From: Tigriopus japonicus
Taxonomy: Eukaryota > Arthropoda > Copepoda > Harpacticoida > Harpacticidae
NCBI GenBank assembly: GCA_010645155.1
Contig: CM021320.1
Span: 3,590,745 to 3,654,744, forward strand
Direction: 5' to 3'
Length of the DNA stretch: 64,000 bases
Shown here piece after piece: positions 25,440-36,724 of this stretch. The notes under the pieces were generated by a model. It ran no database searches and had not been told where the DNA came from. It saw only the letters and a program-made list of their open reading frames with translations. Both the position numbers and the translations under genes were made by a program. Position 1 is the first letter of the stretch. Every line of letters starts with the position of its first letter.

Positions 25440-26403
25440 ATGGACCAGGAATCGAATCAGATGGAACAGCAATCCGTGCAATGTCGCAACGGGTGCGGCT
25501 TTTACGGGAATGCGGGCAGTGAAGGCTATTGCTCCGTGTGCTACAAAGAGGTGATCAAGAAGAAGCAACAACCACCAACGAATATGCCTTCATCATTGGC
25601 ACCCACACATGGCACGATGGCCAGCCTGTCCATCGACGAAGCCTCGTGTTCCAGAGGCACCGCCACCGCCGCTAGTCAATTGAAATCTACTTCCCTCAAC
25701 ACGGCTTCCCCCACAGTCCTGATACCACCTTCACAAATGGAAAAGGTAATAAACCCTCCATCAAAACGAGCCTTAACTAACAGAGATACAGAGAACTCGA
25801 TTTATATCCTCTAGATCAAGATCCACTTGCTTAACAATGATCAATCCTTGTTACAGAGGGAGTCGGAGACAGACATGAGCGGCTCCTCAGCTTTGTTAGG
25901 CGGTTCCCCACTCCCCTCTGATATCAACGCAACAGCGGCTTCACCAAGCTCCTCCTCCCCTTCGGAAGATGCCGATAGTGGGCCCAAGGATGGCAAAAAG
26001 AAAAAGAACCGTTGTGGTTGTTGCAAGAAGAAAGTGGGTTTAACAGGTAAGAGCCAACAATCTTGTGTTAAGTCTTTGTAAAACCCTTGTTATTGCCAAA
26101 GCAAATGCATAGAAAAGTCTGGTCTTCCCAGCCGAATTAGACAATGAAGACTAAGTAAAGTAGGATGTCGAATCAAGGCACCCTACTGAGTAGCGCACAA
26201 ATTAATGAGAACAGTTCTGCAGAATGTCCTCTAAATCTGGGTTCTTCTTTTTAGGATTCACTTGTCGTTGTGGAGGACTGTTCTGCTCAATACACCGATA
26301 CAGTGATAAGCACGATTGTCCCTTTGACTATAAGGAGCTGGGTGCTGAGGAAATCAGAAAGAGCAATCCTATGGTGGTAGCCAAGAAGATCCAAAAGATC
26401 TAG
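25440..26403 (+). CDS. ZFAND6: A20/AN1 zinc-finger protein, ZFAND5/ZFAND6 type
   Basis: Coding exons 25440-25745, 25857-26046 and 26255-26403; introns 110 and 208 bp with GT/AG ends (GAAAAG|GTAATA, TTACAG|AGG, ACAG|GTAAGA, TTTTTAG|GAT). The 214-aa product matches the family length (human ZFAND5 213, ZFAND6 208). The N-terminal A20-type finger is [20 protein letters not shown] (residues about 16-35). A Ser/Thr/Pro-rich linker follows. The C-terminal AN1 finger starts [19 protein letters not shown] and ends at [18 protein letters not shown], with the conserved tail VVAKKIQKI. Family members bind ubiquitin or ubiquitinated cargo through A20 and act in protein turnover and stress response. A 3' splice site (TTATTTTCAG, ending at 25412) lies 27 bp before the ATG, so at least one non-coding 5' exon lies upstream. 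ZFAND5 versus ZFAND6 cannot be decided. Confidence 0.93.
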
Positions 26404-29000
26404 GGACAATTTTAGAATACTAAACACAAAACCCTGAGCAATGTTGTGTGGCAAGAAGAAAAAAAACAAGAAAATATTAGAAGAATCGTCAGTGACCGGA
26501 TATCTCGAACTCAAATGATGGCCAGTTATAACCTCCTGTGGGAGAAACAACCCAATCCACGACATCAGTTCCCCTGATCCATCTCTCAGGAACACCTTTT
26601 GTTCTTCTAAATGATGAAAATTTGTCATTTTTTTCCAACTGCTTTCACATTGTGTTTGACAAACTTTCAGAAATAGAAAAAAAGACTCGTCTTGTGGTTG
26701 TTAACTCTCAACATCAACGTTCTCGCTCTTTATTGTGAAGGATGGATCACATCCCTTCCATGAGAGATGAAAATCCCTGGTCAATGATAACCGGGTCGAG
26801 AAATCTAGGTGTCTCCATAATTGTTGCCTCCACAACAGTCTCTACATCTACATACAACCACAGTCCCCCCGCTGCATCTACGAAAACAATCCTTTGAGCA
26901 TAAGGAATCGCAATTGAGAGACTTTGTGATCAGTGTTTATCCCCGGGTCCAGATTTCGTGACCGACTCGTCGTCAGTTTGCTCCTCTTCCAAAACGGTGT
27001 TTTGTCTCCTGAAATGGCCAAGTTCGTAGCCCTGAAATCAACCATACCGTCCTCCGTGAATTGACTATCTGTCTGGAGCAACCCTGCCTTATCCGAACGA
27101 GTTGGAGTACAGCTGCTTGGAAACGTGTTCCATATCTAGTGCATAGAAGGGTCAGCGGTTAAAGGACAAACATCTGTCTGGAGAAACTGGATGTCAAACG
27201 GCACGAAGGACCCATCTCGACTTGGCTCGAATAGTGTTGAGTTTTCGTTCACTTTGTGTGTGTAAATATAGCATATACCTTATGATAGATTATGTTATAC
27301 ACTCCTTGCTCTTCCTGCTTTTTCCTCTCCTCCCTAATTCCACCTTACACTCGCCCCTTCTTGATTCTTTGTGGCTTTGAAATTCGTCGATTTCCTCATT
27401 TTTTGCTGCCGTTTATTCCTCACAATATGTTTGACACGACTCTTATCCTCAATTACCTCACCTCAGCAAAGCATCCTAAGAAAACGCAAACGCAGATTCT
27501 TCGATAAACGCGCGCAAGAAAGTGACTTCTCCCATTTTTGGCAACAGCAAACACATTTCCTTAAAATATGAGGACATTAATTTTTTTCTTTCCCCCAACA
27601 CTGATCACTTGGACAAACAGAAGTACGCATGTCGCAAACAGTAAGCCCTTCAAACGGGGGCGAATCATATCTTTATGAGATTTGCAAGATTTGGAATTGA
27701 AATTCATCTTCTCTGAAACCATCGTGAAAAGTAATCTTATCCTTGCCCAGCTAAGAGACGAAATTGCATTCATTGGAAAAAAGATCAATTGGCAAAATCA
27801 TGCTTTTTGAGAAAAGTCAGCACAACTTCTCCTCGTATTCGACAGGAAATAGAAATGATTCGCCCCAACCGATCTTAGAATTCAGACTCGTCACGCTGTA
27901 ATAGAAAAGAACGACTGTAAAAAGCCAGCTTGGTCCCTGGTTCTTCGTGATAAGCGATGAGCCATTTAACATTACACTTGCAAACTACTACTATTACTAC
28001 ATCTAAATCCGCTACACCTGAAAGAGTTGTAATCTGCTTGAAAAATGTTAGTGTAAAATTTTCTTACAACTTTTTCTTGTTGCCAACAATAAACATTTCA
28101 TTGTTTACTAAAAATACAGAAATATGTGTTTCTGTTCATTAAAATAGGAGGTAGGGGGAAACTAAAAATCTTGTCTCAATTTTAAAGTTAATTCTTATTT
28201 CTCGAATAATATCTTTCAGACACTGGCCATTCTTTCAAAAGAAAATTAACACTTTTTTAAAACTCAATGGAGTAGACCTTGACGGTGTTGAATAAAGCAT
28301 TTTGGAATCAGACCGCCAGCGGTCAAAGAGCTTGAGTGCTTGGTATTGGCATTCAAAACTCGATTCCAAGGATATTATGTAGGTCAGTTTTGGGGGCATT
28401 TGGAGATATTGTTTGAAAGTAAAACGCAATGGAAATTGCATTGCCTTTCTTGCATACCGTTTCGCTACATAAGTCGGGGTTTTAAATCGCAAGAACGCTG
28501 CTACAACTATTAATGTGAGATCCATTCCCAAAATTTCAATTAGTCAACAAGTCACTCGATTTTGCAACAGGCTAGTTACAGGTATCCTTGCTTGATCATG
28601 GTCAGAATGGAAGCATATTTTTAACTTCATAGCCAGAGATGGGTAGTAATTGCAAATACACAATCTCAACAATTACAATCACATTTAATTTTATGGCCAA
28701 GTAATTGTAATCAATTACATTTTTGGCGATGTAATTGACAAATTTTCACTTGCAAATTATTTATTTGTTTTGAAAAAGAGTTTTGGTCTCAGGAGTCCAT
28801 GTCTTTTACAACCAAGGGCGGACAACAAACGCATAAAAAGTGTTTGAAAATTGTTTTATTTCATAAATAACCTTTATTTTTTCCATAAAGAAAAAATATT
28901 CCTTTGAGTGATGGCATTGTAATACCTTGAATGTTGTACCACATTTAAAAGTTTTTGGTTTTGGCTAAACACTCTTCCAGTTGAAACTTTCTGTAATAAT
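26404..29000. other. 3' UTR of the AN1 gene followed by intergenic DNA
   Basis: The first several hundred bases are probably the AN1 gene's 3' UTR; no clear AATAAA could be assigned. A segment at 28633-28760 (gatgggtagtaattgcaaat, repeated aattacaatc / taattgtaatcaattaca) is repeat-like and low in complexity. No other gene seen. Confidence 0.35.
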
Positions 29001-29820
29001 TAGAGACAGGAAGTTAAGACGAATAAAACTGTCAAATTAGACAAAAAAAGACGAAAAACCTGACAAATACGACAAAAAAGACGAAAAAACCTGACAAATA
29101 CGACAAAAAAGACGAAAAAACCTGACAAATACGACAAAAAAGACGAAAAACCTGACAAATACGACAAAAAAGACGAAAAAACCTGACAAATAAGACGAAA
29201 AACTGACAAATACGACAAAAAAGACTAATGAATTGCCTGTAAAGAGGATTAAAACTGCTGCCCATGAAGTAGACAAAATGTGTGGCCCAATTGAGGGGAA
29301 GCAGCTGCACCCTTGTGCATAACGGCAAAATTTACAAAGTTAACAAACGGAAAAGTGCCGAATAAGCAAGAAATGGTCAGGGCAACATATAAATTTAAAA
29401 AAAAACAAGAGCTCAAAACCGCCCTTATTTCAACGTTTTTAATAGAGCAATATTTAGAAGCAGATTTGCTGACATTAATTCTTTGAATAGTCAAATATCC
29501 TTTTCAATCCAGTTTTCTTTCTGTGTGTCAGGAAACTCTACAAGTTAGTATGTAAGTGTGGATCATATTTTGTTGCCCAAGTTTTGGCGTTGAACTTTTT
29601 TAAAAGTGTCTATTTGATTCCAAATTTGAGAAAAAGGCTTCAAATCTATGAAAAGTTCCAATTTTTGACTGGTTAGACGAAAAAAATTGAGTGAAATCGC
29701 CGGATTAGACGAAAAAAGACGAATAAAATCCAAATTAGACGAAAAATTTGTCGCGACAAATAAGGGTAAAAAAGACAAATAAAGACGAATAAGTTTATTC
29801 ATCTTAAGTTCCTGTCCCTA
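29001..29820. mobile_element. hAT-like MITE, full-length copy with internal minisatellite
   Basis: The left end TAGAGACAGGAAGTTAAGAC (29001) and the right end, read on the other strand from 29820, TAGGGACAGGAACTTAAGAT are inverted repeats. Flanks GTAATAAT (28993-29000) and GTCATAAT (29821-29828) are a near-perfect 8-bp duplication. Inside, about 29038-29226 is a tandem array of a ~30-bp unit (GACGAAAAACCTGACAAATAC...). The rest matches 3383-4195. No transposase. Confidence 0.85.
29038..29226. repeat. ~30-bp minisatellite inside the hAT-like MITE
   Basis: Five to six units of a CTGACAAATACGACAAAAAAG-type repeat, differing mainly in A-run length. The copy at 3383-4195 has only about two units, so the array has expanded or contracted after transposition. 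Confidence 0.85.
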
Positions 29821-29872
29821 GTCATAATAAATTGTCAGTTGGTCCTTGGCACTTATAAATGGTAAGTCTATT

Positions 29873-32800
29873 CAGGGATAACCTATATAATAGTATAAAT
29901 ACTGGTTACGAACTCACGGAATTTCCTGGCACGCAACCTCCACGTAAGAGGCCAAGAGTTTGTAAACAAAAACTACCAACGGCCACGTTGAGAACCAAAA
30001 ATCAAACGGAAATCGATAAAAAGTCCTAAAGATCGGTGTTTCCTGTGTCCCACGGGGGTCCAGCCAAGTCCTAGCCTTGACAAAGGTCAGACCTGTCAAA
30101 AGTGCCCTTCAATAGTTATAGCCAACATTAGCTCATATGTTTTGCGTGCACCAAGGCGTGCTGCAAGCATGCTTCCATTATTGACTTCAAGCGTATTTTA
30201 AGCCTGCTAGAGCATTTCTTACCAAATTTTAGGTTAAGCATCTAATACACAGAAGCTGGCATTTGTATGGCGTCGTTTTAGAGGCCTGAAAACGTTAAAG
30301 ATACACAAAATGGATGGAAGTCAATTGATGAAGTATGCTTCAAGCATGGATCTCCAAACACAAAACATATGACCTAATATCTCCAACTTGGACTCCATCT
30401 TCTTTCAAAATGAGACCATTCTTGTTCTTTCATTTTCCTATGGAAATGGTTCTTGCATTGTGGAGGTGTTGAAGAGGATGGAAGAGGAGTAACACTCCAG
30501 ATACCACCACAGATACATCTGTTAAGCTTTGTTTCACAGAACTTTATTATTATGAGGACCAAAATCCTTTGGAGAACTGAATGTCAAATGTTCATGAGAT
30601 GAGTAAAAAGGGTGCTAGGACCTCTAAAATGAAGGTGAAGAACATCCATTCCATAAATAATAACACAAAAAGTTTGAATGAATTCTTTCAAAGCGCATGT
30701 TCAACACTTTTAGCCATTATTTAGGAATAAATGCCGTTGTGTCAAAAAATAGCTTCGGCCTCATACCATATTTCCAAAAATTGGAGTTCGCATCCACCCC
30801 TTTCAAGGGTTCCTGGTCTATTTATCTTTTATTGGCTTGGCAAAAGCAAGAAAGGGGTGAAAAGTTTTGGTTGTCCTGTATTGAATATGTCATGCAGTCA
30901 ATTACATTTTCAGACAATGTACTTGTAATCAACTACAATTATATCGTTTTATATCATTCAAAATTGCATTTTTCAATGAAGTAGATTTAAGGAAGAGAAG
31001 TTCTTTTGCTTCCTTAAAAGAAGGTGAGAACAAAGATGGAGGTACTTGCCAACAAAAATAAGCATTAGGGAGGGGTCTGTGTGGAAAAACTGCTTGCTTT
31101 GGTTGGGGTGCTATTGTAAACTCACAATGTCAGCAAGGATCAACATGTGGGAGTAGAAAATGGGATCAAAAAATAGGATCAGTAAGTGGGATCAGATTGT
31201 AGGAGAGGAAAATAGGACCAGAATGTTAGGGCGGAGAGTATGAAATATTCAGACTATGGGAAAACAGGTGGGTGTGCCACATTTGAATTATGTTTTGACT
31301 CATTAACTTCAAGTTAGATCACAAGGCTGTTCTAGAGTTTAGACCAAACACTTTTTCTAAACACTTTTTCTAAACCAAACTTAGCAGGTTCAATACTCAT
31401 CCCCAGTGACATCAGAAAAAAAGTTTATTTTGAGAAACTCTGAGCCCCAGGTCAACCAGGCTTTTGGCCTTTGAGTTTTTTCCACCTAGATCTGCTGGAC
31501 AAGTGCCACAGGTGTCAGTGGGGCCAGGAAAAGGAGCAATTCACTCCTACACCTCTGCCCCAGGTAGCAACAAATCAATAAGGGAAGCTCAGTAAACATC
31601 AGCTGGGCCTGTTATTTGCTCCGTAGCACCGTCGTGGCCTCTGGTGTCTCATTGCTTCACTAAAATTCTTCGATCGCATCTCATTCTCGACCATTTGTTG
31701 CAGAGCAACTGACTGTTATTTGATCGAGAGCAGAACAGGAAAGAACATAATCACCAGAAAAGGGCGGCGCAATACTATGGAGCACAAAATCAGCAACCTT
31801 TTTCTGACTGTGCTTATCCAGGAACCCCTGAAAGGGGTGGACACGAACTCCGATTTTTGAAAAAATGGTATGAGGCCGAGGCTATATTTTGACACAACGT
31901 CATTTATTCCTTATTAACGGCTAAAACTGTTGAATTTGCGTCTTGAAAGAATTCAGTCAAACTTTTTGTGTTAAAATTTGTGGACTGGATGTTCTTCACC
32001 TTAATTTTAGAGGTCCCAACACTCGTTTTACTTACTCGTCCTCTTAATAATGAGGAAAATACGTAGATGGAATCTTGCTTCACCCATTAGTCCAATTTCA
32101 GTGTAACAGTGCTAAACAGAAATATCTGTGGTGGTATCTGGAGTGGTACTCCTCTTCCATCCTCGTCAACACCTCCACAATGCAGGAACCATTTTCATAG
32201 GAAAATGAAATAACTAGAATGGTCTCATTTTGAAACAAGATGGAGTCCAAGTCGGAGATATTGTTGGCTATAACTATTGAAGGGTACTTTTGACGGTTCT
32301 GGATCAGATCAGCCATCTGATCCGGATTGGAATGGGAACAAAGGCAATAACAACGTCTTTGAGACGAAATGAGTGAAAAAACATGAGGATTAAAGCCTTG
32401 ATTGTGGATTTGATTGAAAATGTTTCAAGTCTTGGGACTCAAGAAGGTCAGGACCACGTAGGACTGGGGCTAAGGATCCTTCAGGACCAGAGGATCATAT
32501 CTTATCATTGCAGGAATAGGCTCTACAGGTTTGATAAGGTTTGATTGATCTTCTTAGATCCCCTTGTACAGGAATTAACAATCAGATTGAATGAAAAAAT
32601 CCACACAATTCAATCTTGATGGGAGCATTTTATTCTAAAGACTTTGAGAGGGTCCATGTAATCCGGGTTAGACTGTCAGATCACCAATTTGGGCTGACTG
32701 ACTCAAAAGGCAGATCAAAATATTGAGCCTATCCATTGCTAGTAGGTCCACCTGATAGGTTTCAAAGTCATCTTAACTTGTTCTTCATTTGATCGAATTA

Positions 32801-33875
32801 TTGACACTGAGGACTTCTTCTTTCTTTTGTTCTATATGGACCTTAATCCGAACGCAAAGTCCACTTGAAAAGGGATTAAGAACCAACTTTCCCCCACATA
32901 CTCTCACCCAGATCAAAACGGAGAGTTTTATCGCAATCATCCATCACACAACTTGAACAACTTAAGAATATCTTACCTGTCCTTATTATCCTGAACTAAA
33001 AGACACAACCATACAAAAAAGAAATCCGAAAATGGACCATCATTTATAGAACATTAAGTTATGCCAAGGTGACACAACCTATAACAACCTTGATTTCATA
33101 CAAAGTTTGGCATAAGTGAATCAAGTTCAGGATAATACCTTAAATATTGATGGATGGATTTAGAGCGTCTCTAGATGGATTCAATTGTAAGTTCAAAGAT
33201 ACTACTAAGACGTTCAAGTCTGATAATAGATGAGCTCGGAAAAATAATGTTATTTTGTTGTTGATAATTCAAGGAATCGTAAGATATTCTTTGTCGTTCA
33301 AGTTGTGTATTTGATGTGCGTAAAGAAACTCCCCGTTTTGGTATGGGCGAAAGTTGGTTCTTAATCCTTTTTCACGAGGAATTTGCGCTCGGATTCAGGT
33401 CCATATTCATTCTATTTGCTTTAGATAAGACTATCACTTCTAAAGATTGTAGCAGGTAACCTGGTCATTCATTTGATCACTTGATCGTCATCTTGAAGAA
33501 AAGACACCTTGCGGGTTCATTCCCAATTTGCCCTCCATGATGTGATCATTTATTCACTCTTTCATTCACTCGTTCATGGCTGAACTTGGATGTCTTTGAA
33601 ACACCAACATCGGACTGATTTTTGGGCGTGGCGTTGACCTTTGCCAAGGCTAGGACTTGGCTGGACCCCCGTGGGACATAGGAAACACCGATTGACGCAC
33701 TATCTTTTGGACTTTTGGTAGATTTCCGTTTGATTTTCGGTTCTCAACATGGCCGTTGGAAGTTCATGTTTATCTTTAATGTTTACGAACTCTCGGCCTC
33801 ATACGTGGAGGTTGGGTGCCAGGAAATTCCGCGAGTTCGTATCCAGTATTTATACTATTATATAGGTTATCCCTG
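29873..33875. mobile_element. 4-kb element with long inverted arms and CAGGG ends
   Basis: The left end CAGGGATAACCTATATAATA (29873) is mirrored at the right end ATATAGGTTATCCCTG (to 33875). The outer arms 29873-30110 and about 33637-33875 are inverted copies. Inner stretches about 30377-30822 and 31815-32290 are also inverted copies of each other (for example GCATTGTGGAGGTGTTGA at 30457 versus its complement near 32170). So the left arm is about 0.95 kb. The right arm is interrupted by about 1.3 kb (32300-33630), and the loop is about 1 kb. No transposase frame was found. CAGGG termini fit hAT or foldback classes; target duplications are not clear. Confidence 0.65.
30137..30375. mobile_element. 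Small MITE nested in the left arm of the 4-kb element
   Basis: Bounded by AGCTCATATGTTTTGCGTG and CACAAAACATATGACCT, which are inverted. The corresponding point in the right arm (near 32265) lacks this segment, which supports a later insertion. About 240 bp, no coding. Confidence 0.55.
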
Positions 33876-34689
33876 GCTTATCCGATTGGAAAATAATCTG
33901 GTAGAATCAATGGTTCAGAGGTGCCCTCAACCAACTTTTTCTCTCTTCTTCTCTCCTTACTCAAACCCTGGTATAATGTTACTCTTGTTAAAGAAATGGC
34001 TATTCCAATGGAGAGCTTTTTAAAAAAGTAAGTCATGAGTAGAATGAGGATAAAAAGTGTTATTTTTGAATTTGAAAAGAAATCTTGACTGTTTAAGGTC
34101 CACAAAGGACATTTTGTGTGATTTAAAACTTTTTTCGAGCTTTTACAAGAGGGTTAATATGCTTTTTGAGCATCTAAAGAGGGGATTTTGTGCACCAACA
34201 CAAATAAACTATACATGGTTAGGCAAATAATAATCCCAAGGTCTTTAAGTGTGATCTAGAAACTACAATGTGCTTGAAAAAGTTCAAAACATTAAAGTTT
34301 GGCTAATTCACAGCCGTGCCTGGCTAATCTCACAGGTTCAGCTTTTAACCAGTGCAGCCACCAGCATCAGCTTATTACTGATGGGAAACAAACAAATATA
34401 ACCAAGAACAAACAAAGACAAACAAATGACAGCATACCAAATAAATAGAAATCACAAACAAAGAACAAACAAATTGGAAAGAGAAGTCAAGAGCTGTTGT
34501 TTGTTTTGGTCTCCCCCAAAAACTGGGCTGCCGAAAATGACATCCCTTACGAGTTGAAAAATGTCAAAAGAAAATCAAAGTCTTGAAAAAATTTCGAAAG
34601 TCAAAAGTAAGTGTTCCATTTGCATAGAATATTTCTCTTGGACCAATAAATCATTTCAATCATTTCAATCACTTCAATTCATTTAAAGT
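33876..34689. other. Intergenic, A-rich low-complexity stretch
   Basis: 34385-34475 is rich in CAAACAAA motifs. Nothing else recognised. Confidence 0.35.
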
Positions 34690-34845
34690 CTTCGTCGGGA
34701 ATATGTAGGAGCTGATCCTCTAACAGAATTTGAGGCAGGATTGGACAAATTTTTAAATACTATTCCCGACCAACCCACTATTCAAGGTTTGCACAGATCT
34801 GCCAACAGTAACTCATTGGTAGATCAAATTTCATATAAACGGTAA
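34690..34845 (+). pseudogene. C-terminal fragment of a non-LTR retrotransposon ORF
   Basis: Reads in frame LDKFLNTIPDQPTIQGL, then RSANSNSLVDQI, to a stop at 34843-34845. A second fragment with the same pattern (PDQPTIQGL, then DTDSLAA) is at about 41915-42000. This tail resembles the post-RT C-terminus of arthropod non-LTR elements. Only the 3' end survives, as is usual for 5'-truncated LINE copies. Confidence 0.5.
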
Positions 34846-35153
34846 TTTTATAAACTATATTTATCATTAACTCTCTTTACAGGGAATCCCATTCCCTGTA
34901 GCAGTATTAAAAAATCCGCCCCCCCCCCAAAAAAATAGCAATAATTATTGTGGCGAAAATACTCATTAGACACTCGCTTCTACAAATCATGACAAATCTT
35001 GACAACAACACTGTTTTTATTTGGGAATGGTACAAATTTACCCCAAACAAACAAATATTCTGAAAACCCAAACAAACAAAGAAATGGCCAATTTGTTCGC
35101 ATCAGTACAGCTTATTCGTCTTCCCGAGTTTCAATGCATTTTATTGTTCAGGG

Positions 35154-35321
35154 CAGGGGGCGGCAAATATTGGGCCGGGCCCACATGACTGAACTCGTGG
35201 GCTCAAAGCTTTATGATTTGTTTATTTGTGGGCCTTTGTACCCTTGACTCATTTTCGTAGGTCCCAGATTAAACGATATTAAGTTTGGTGGGCCTTACTC
35301 CAAATTTGTTGCCGACCACTG
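35154..35321. mobile_element. Short hAT-like MITE
   Basis: Left end CAGGGGGCGGCAAATATTGG; right end read on the other strand CAGTGGTCGGCAACAAATTTGG. Flanks GTTCAGGG (35146-35153) and GTTTTAGG (35322-35329) share 6 of 8 bases. The interior has GGGCC/GGCCC motifs, like the element at 36971-37202. Confidence 0.6.
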
Positions 35322-35620
35322 GTTTTAGGTTATGAACTGAGCATAAATTCATCAACTATTTTTCTCAGTCATCGTAGCCATAAAGCTTTATGATATTTTT
35401 CTGGTTCATTATTAATTACTTGGTTAAAAATTGCAACCTTCTGGATATATTGATGAAAAAGATGGAGAGGTTATTGTCCATATTAAGAGTCACAAGATGA
35501 TGAAGACAGTTTGTGGCTGTAGATGTCGGTTGGTCAAAAAATAAGCCAGATGTTTCGAAAAGATGATTCAGTTGTGAAAGAATAGGTACGTCAGACTGAT
35601 ATATGTCATTGATAAATTAA

Positions 35621-36366
35621 ACGGTGGCCATCTCTTTACCCAACAATGATCTTCCAAAGGAGGTTTCCCCCAATTGATCTCCACCAAGGGAAACTCCCCC
35701 CGCAGTAATCTCCACCAGGGTTAACTCCCCCAACAATCAACTCCACCAACATGGAACCCCCCATGTTAGATTATCCCATCGGTGAACTACGCCAGTTTAA
35801 ACTCCCTCAACAGTGATTGCCGCCTCATAACCTGCGCCACAGAAAATTGCGCCACGGGAAACTCCCCCAAGTCAATGATTCTCTTGTTAGAAAGATCACT
35901 TTACATCCTCAGTCCTCACACAGATATTGATTGATGGCTGGACAACAAATATCCTTTCATAGCCAAACCAATGGAATTTGAATGGGTATGAGTCAAACTC
36001 AGTGATTCGTCAGTACTGTGTTATGGCAAATTAATAGTCTTTGGGTAAACAATTCCTTTCTCAAATGAGGATGAAAGTTGATTTTCAAACTATTTGTAAA
36101 TATTTGTTCTAGTCCCTTACAAGCTCAGTGATGAAAGCTATTCCTGATATTTTGAAGCGATGGGGGAAATGGGGCAGAGATAAATCCACATATTTAGCGG
36201 AGTTCCATAGTTGGCATAGTTGATTGTTGTGGGAGTTTACACTGGTGGAGATTAGTAGCAGAGGTGATTGGTGGAGATTGAAGTCACTTGTAGAGATCAA
36301 CTGAGGGAAACAAGAGCGCTAAAATAAAAGGAAAATCATTGTAGGGGGAAGAGATGGCCACACCGC
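35621..36366. mobile_element. Second foldback-like element with degenerate inverted tandem arrays
   Basis: The ends are inverted: CGGTGGCCATCTCTTTACCC at 35622 and, on the other strand from about 36365, CGGTGTGGCCATCTCTTCCC. Inside the left end (35640-35880) is a degenerate ~30-bp tandem repeat of the form AACTCCCCCAA...ATCTCCACCA. Inside the right end (36222-36340) the same repeat appears inverted (TGGTGGAGATT...). The core is about 340 bp. No coding frame. Confidence 0.55.
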
Positions 36367-36475
36367 TTGCTCAGCTAGAGTCGAGTTCTCTGAAGTTCAT
36401 CGTGTTAGGGTCCTGAAGTGAAACTGACAAAGCATTGTTTATAAATTTTACAAAATTCACCCCTTTCGTATTAAT

Positions 36476-36547
36476 GCGATGGTGGTATAGTGGTGAGCAT
36501 AGCTGCCTTCCAAGCAGTTAACCCGGGTTCGATTCCCGGCCATCGCA
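36476..36547 (+). tRNA. tRNA-Gly(TCC)
   Basis: A 72-nt cloverleaf. Acceptor GCGATGG pairs with CCATCGC, discriminator A at 36547. D arm TGGTATAGTGGTGAGCA carries the A box. Anticodon stem GCTGC/GCAGT encloses loop CTTCCAA with anticodon TCC at 36509-36511. The T arm CCGGGTTCGATTCCCGG contains a perfect B box. No intron, no mismatch in the acceptor stem; it looks functional. It lies alone, between the foldback-like element ending at 36366 and a retrotransposon remnant starting near 36725. Confidence 0.97.
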
Positions 36548-36552
36548 GTTCC

Positions 36553-36564
36553 TTTTTTTTTTTT
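36553..36564 (+). terminator. Pol III oligo-T terminator of tRNA-Gly
   Basis: Twelve consecutive T residues start 6 nt after the tRNA 3' end. Confidence 0.85.
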
Positions 36565-36724
36565 AACTTTCAGGATTGTTGTAATGCTCGGCAGTGCTTA
36601 AGAGTTGTGCATCGGATCCGACAAGTCCTCAAACCCTAATCCGTACTTGATTTTTGCAATCCGAATCCGACAGCTTCCAACCAATCCGAACGAATCCGAA
36701 TCCGAAAATTTGGAAGCAAGACTT

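Noticed and set aside
29000..29328. Overlapping minus-strand ORFs rich in Phe/Val/Leu (FVVFVRFF repeats) resembling membrane proteins
   Set aside because: They are readings of the A-rich ~30-bp minisatellite inside a MITE, open in several frames at once.
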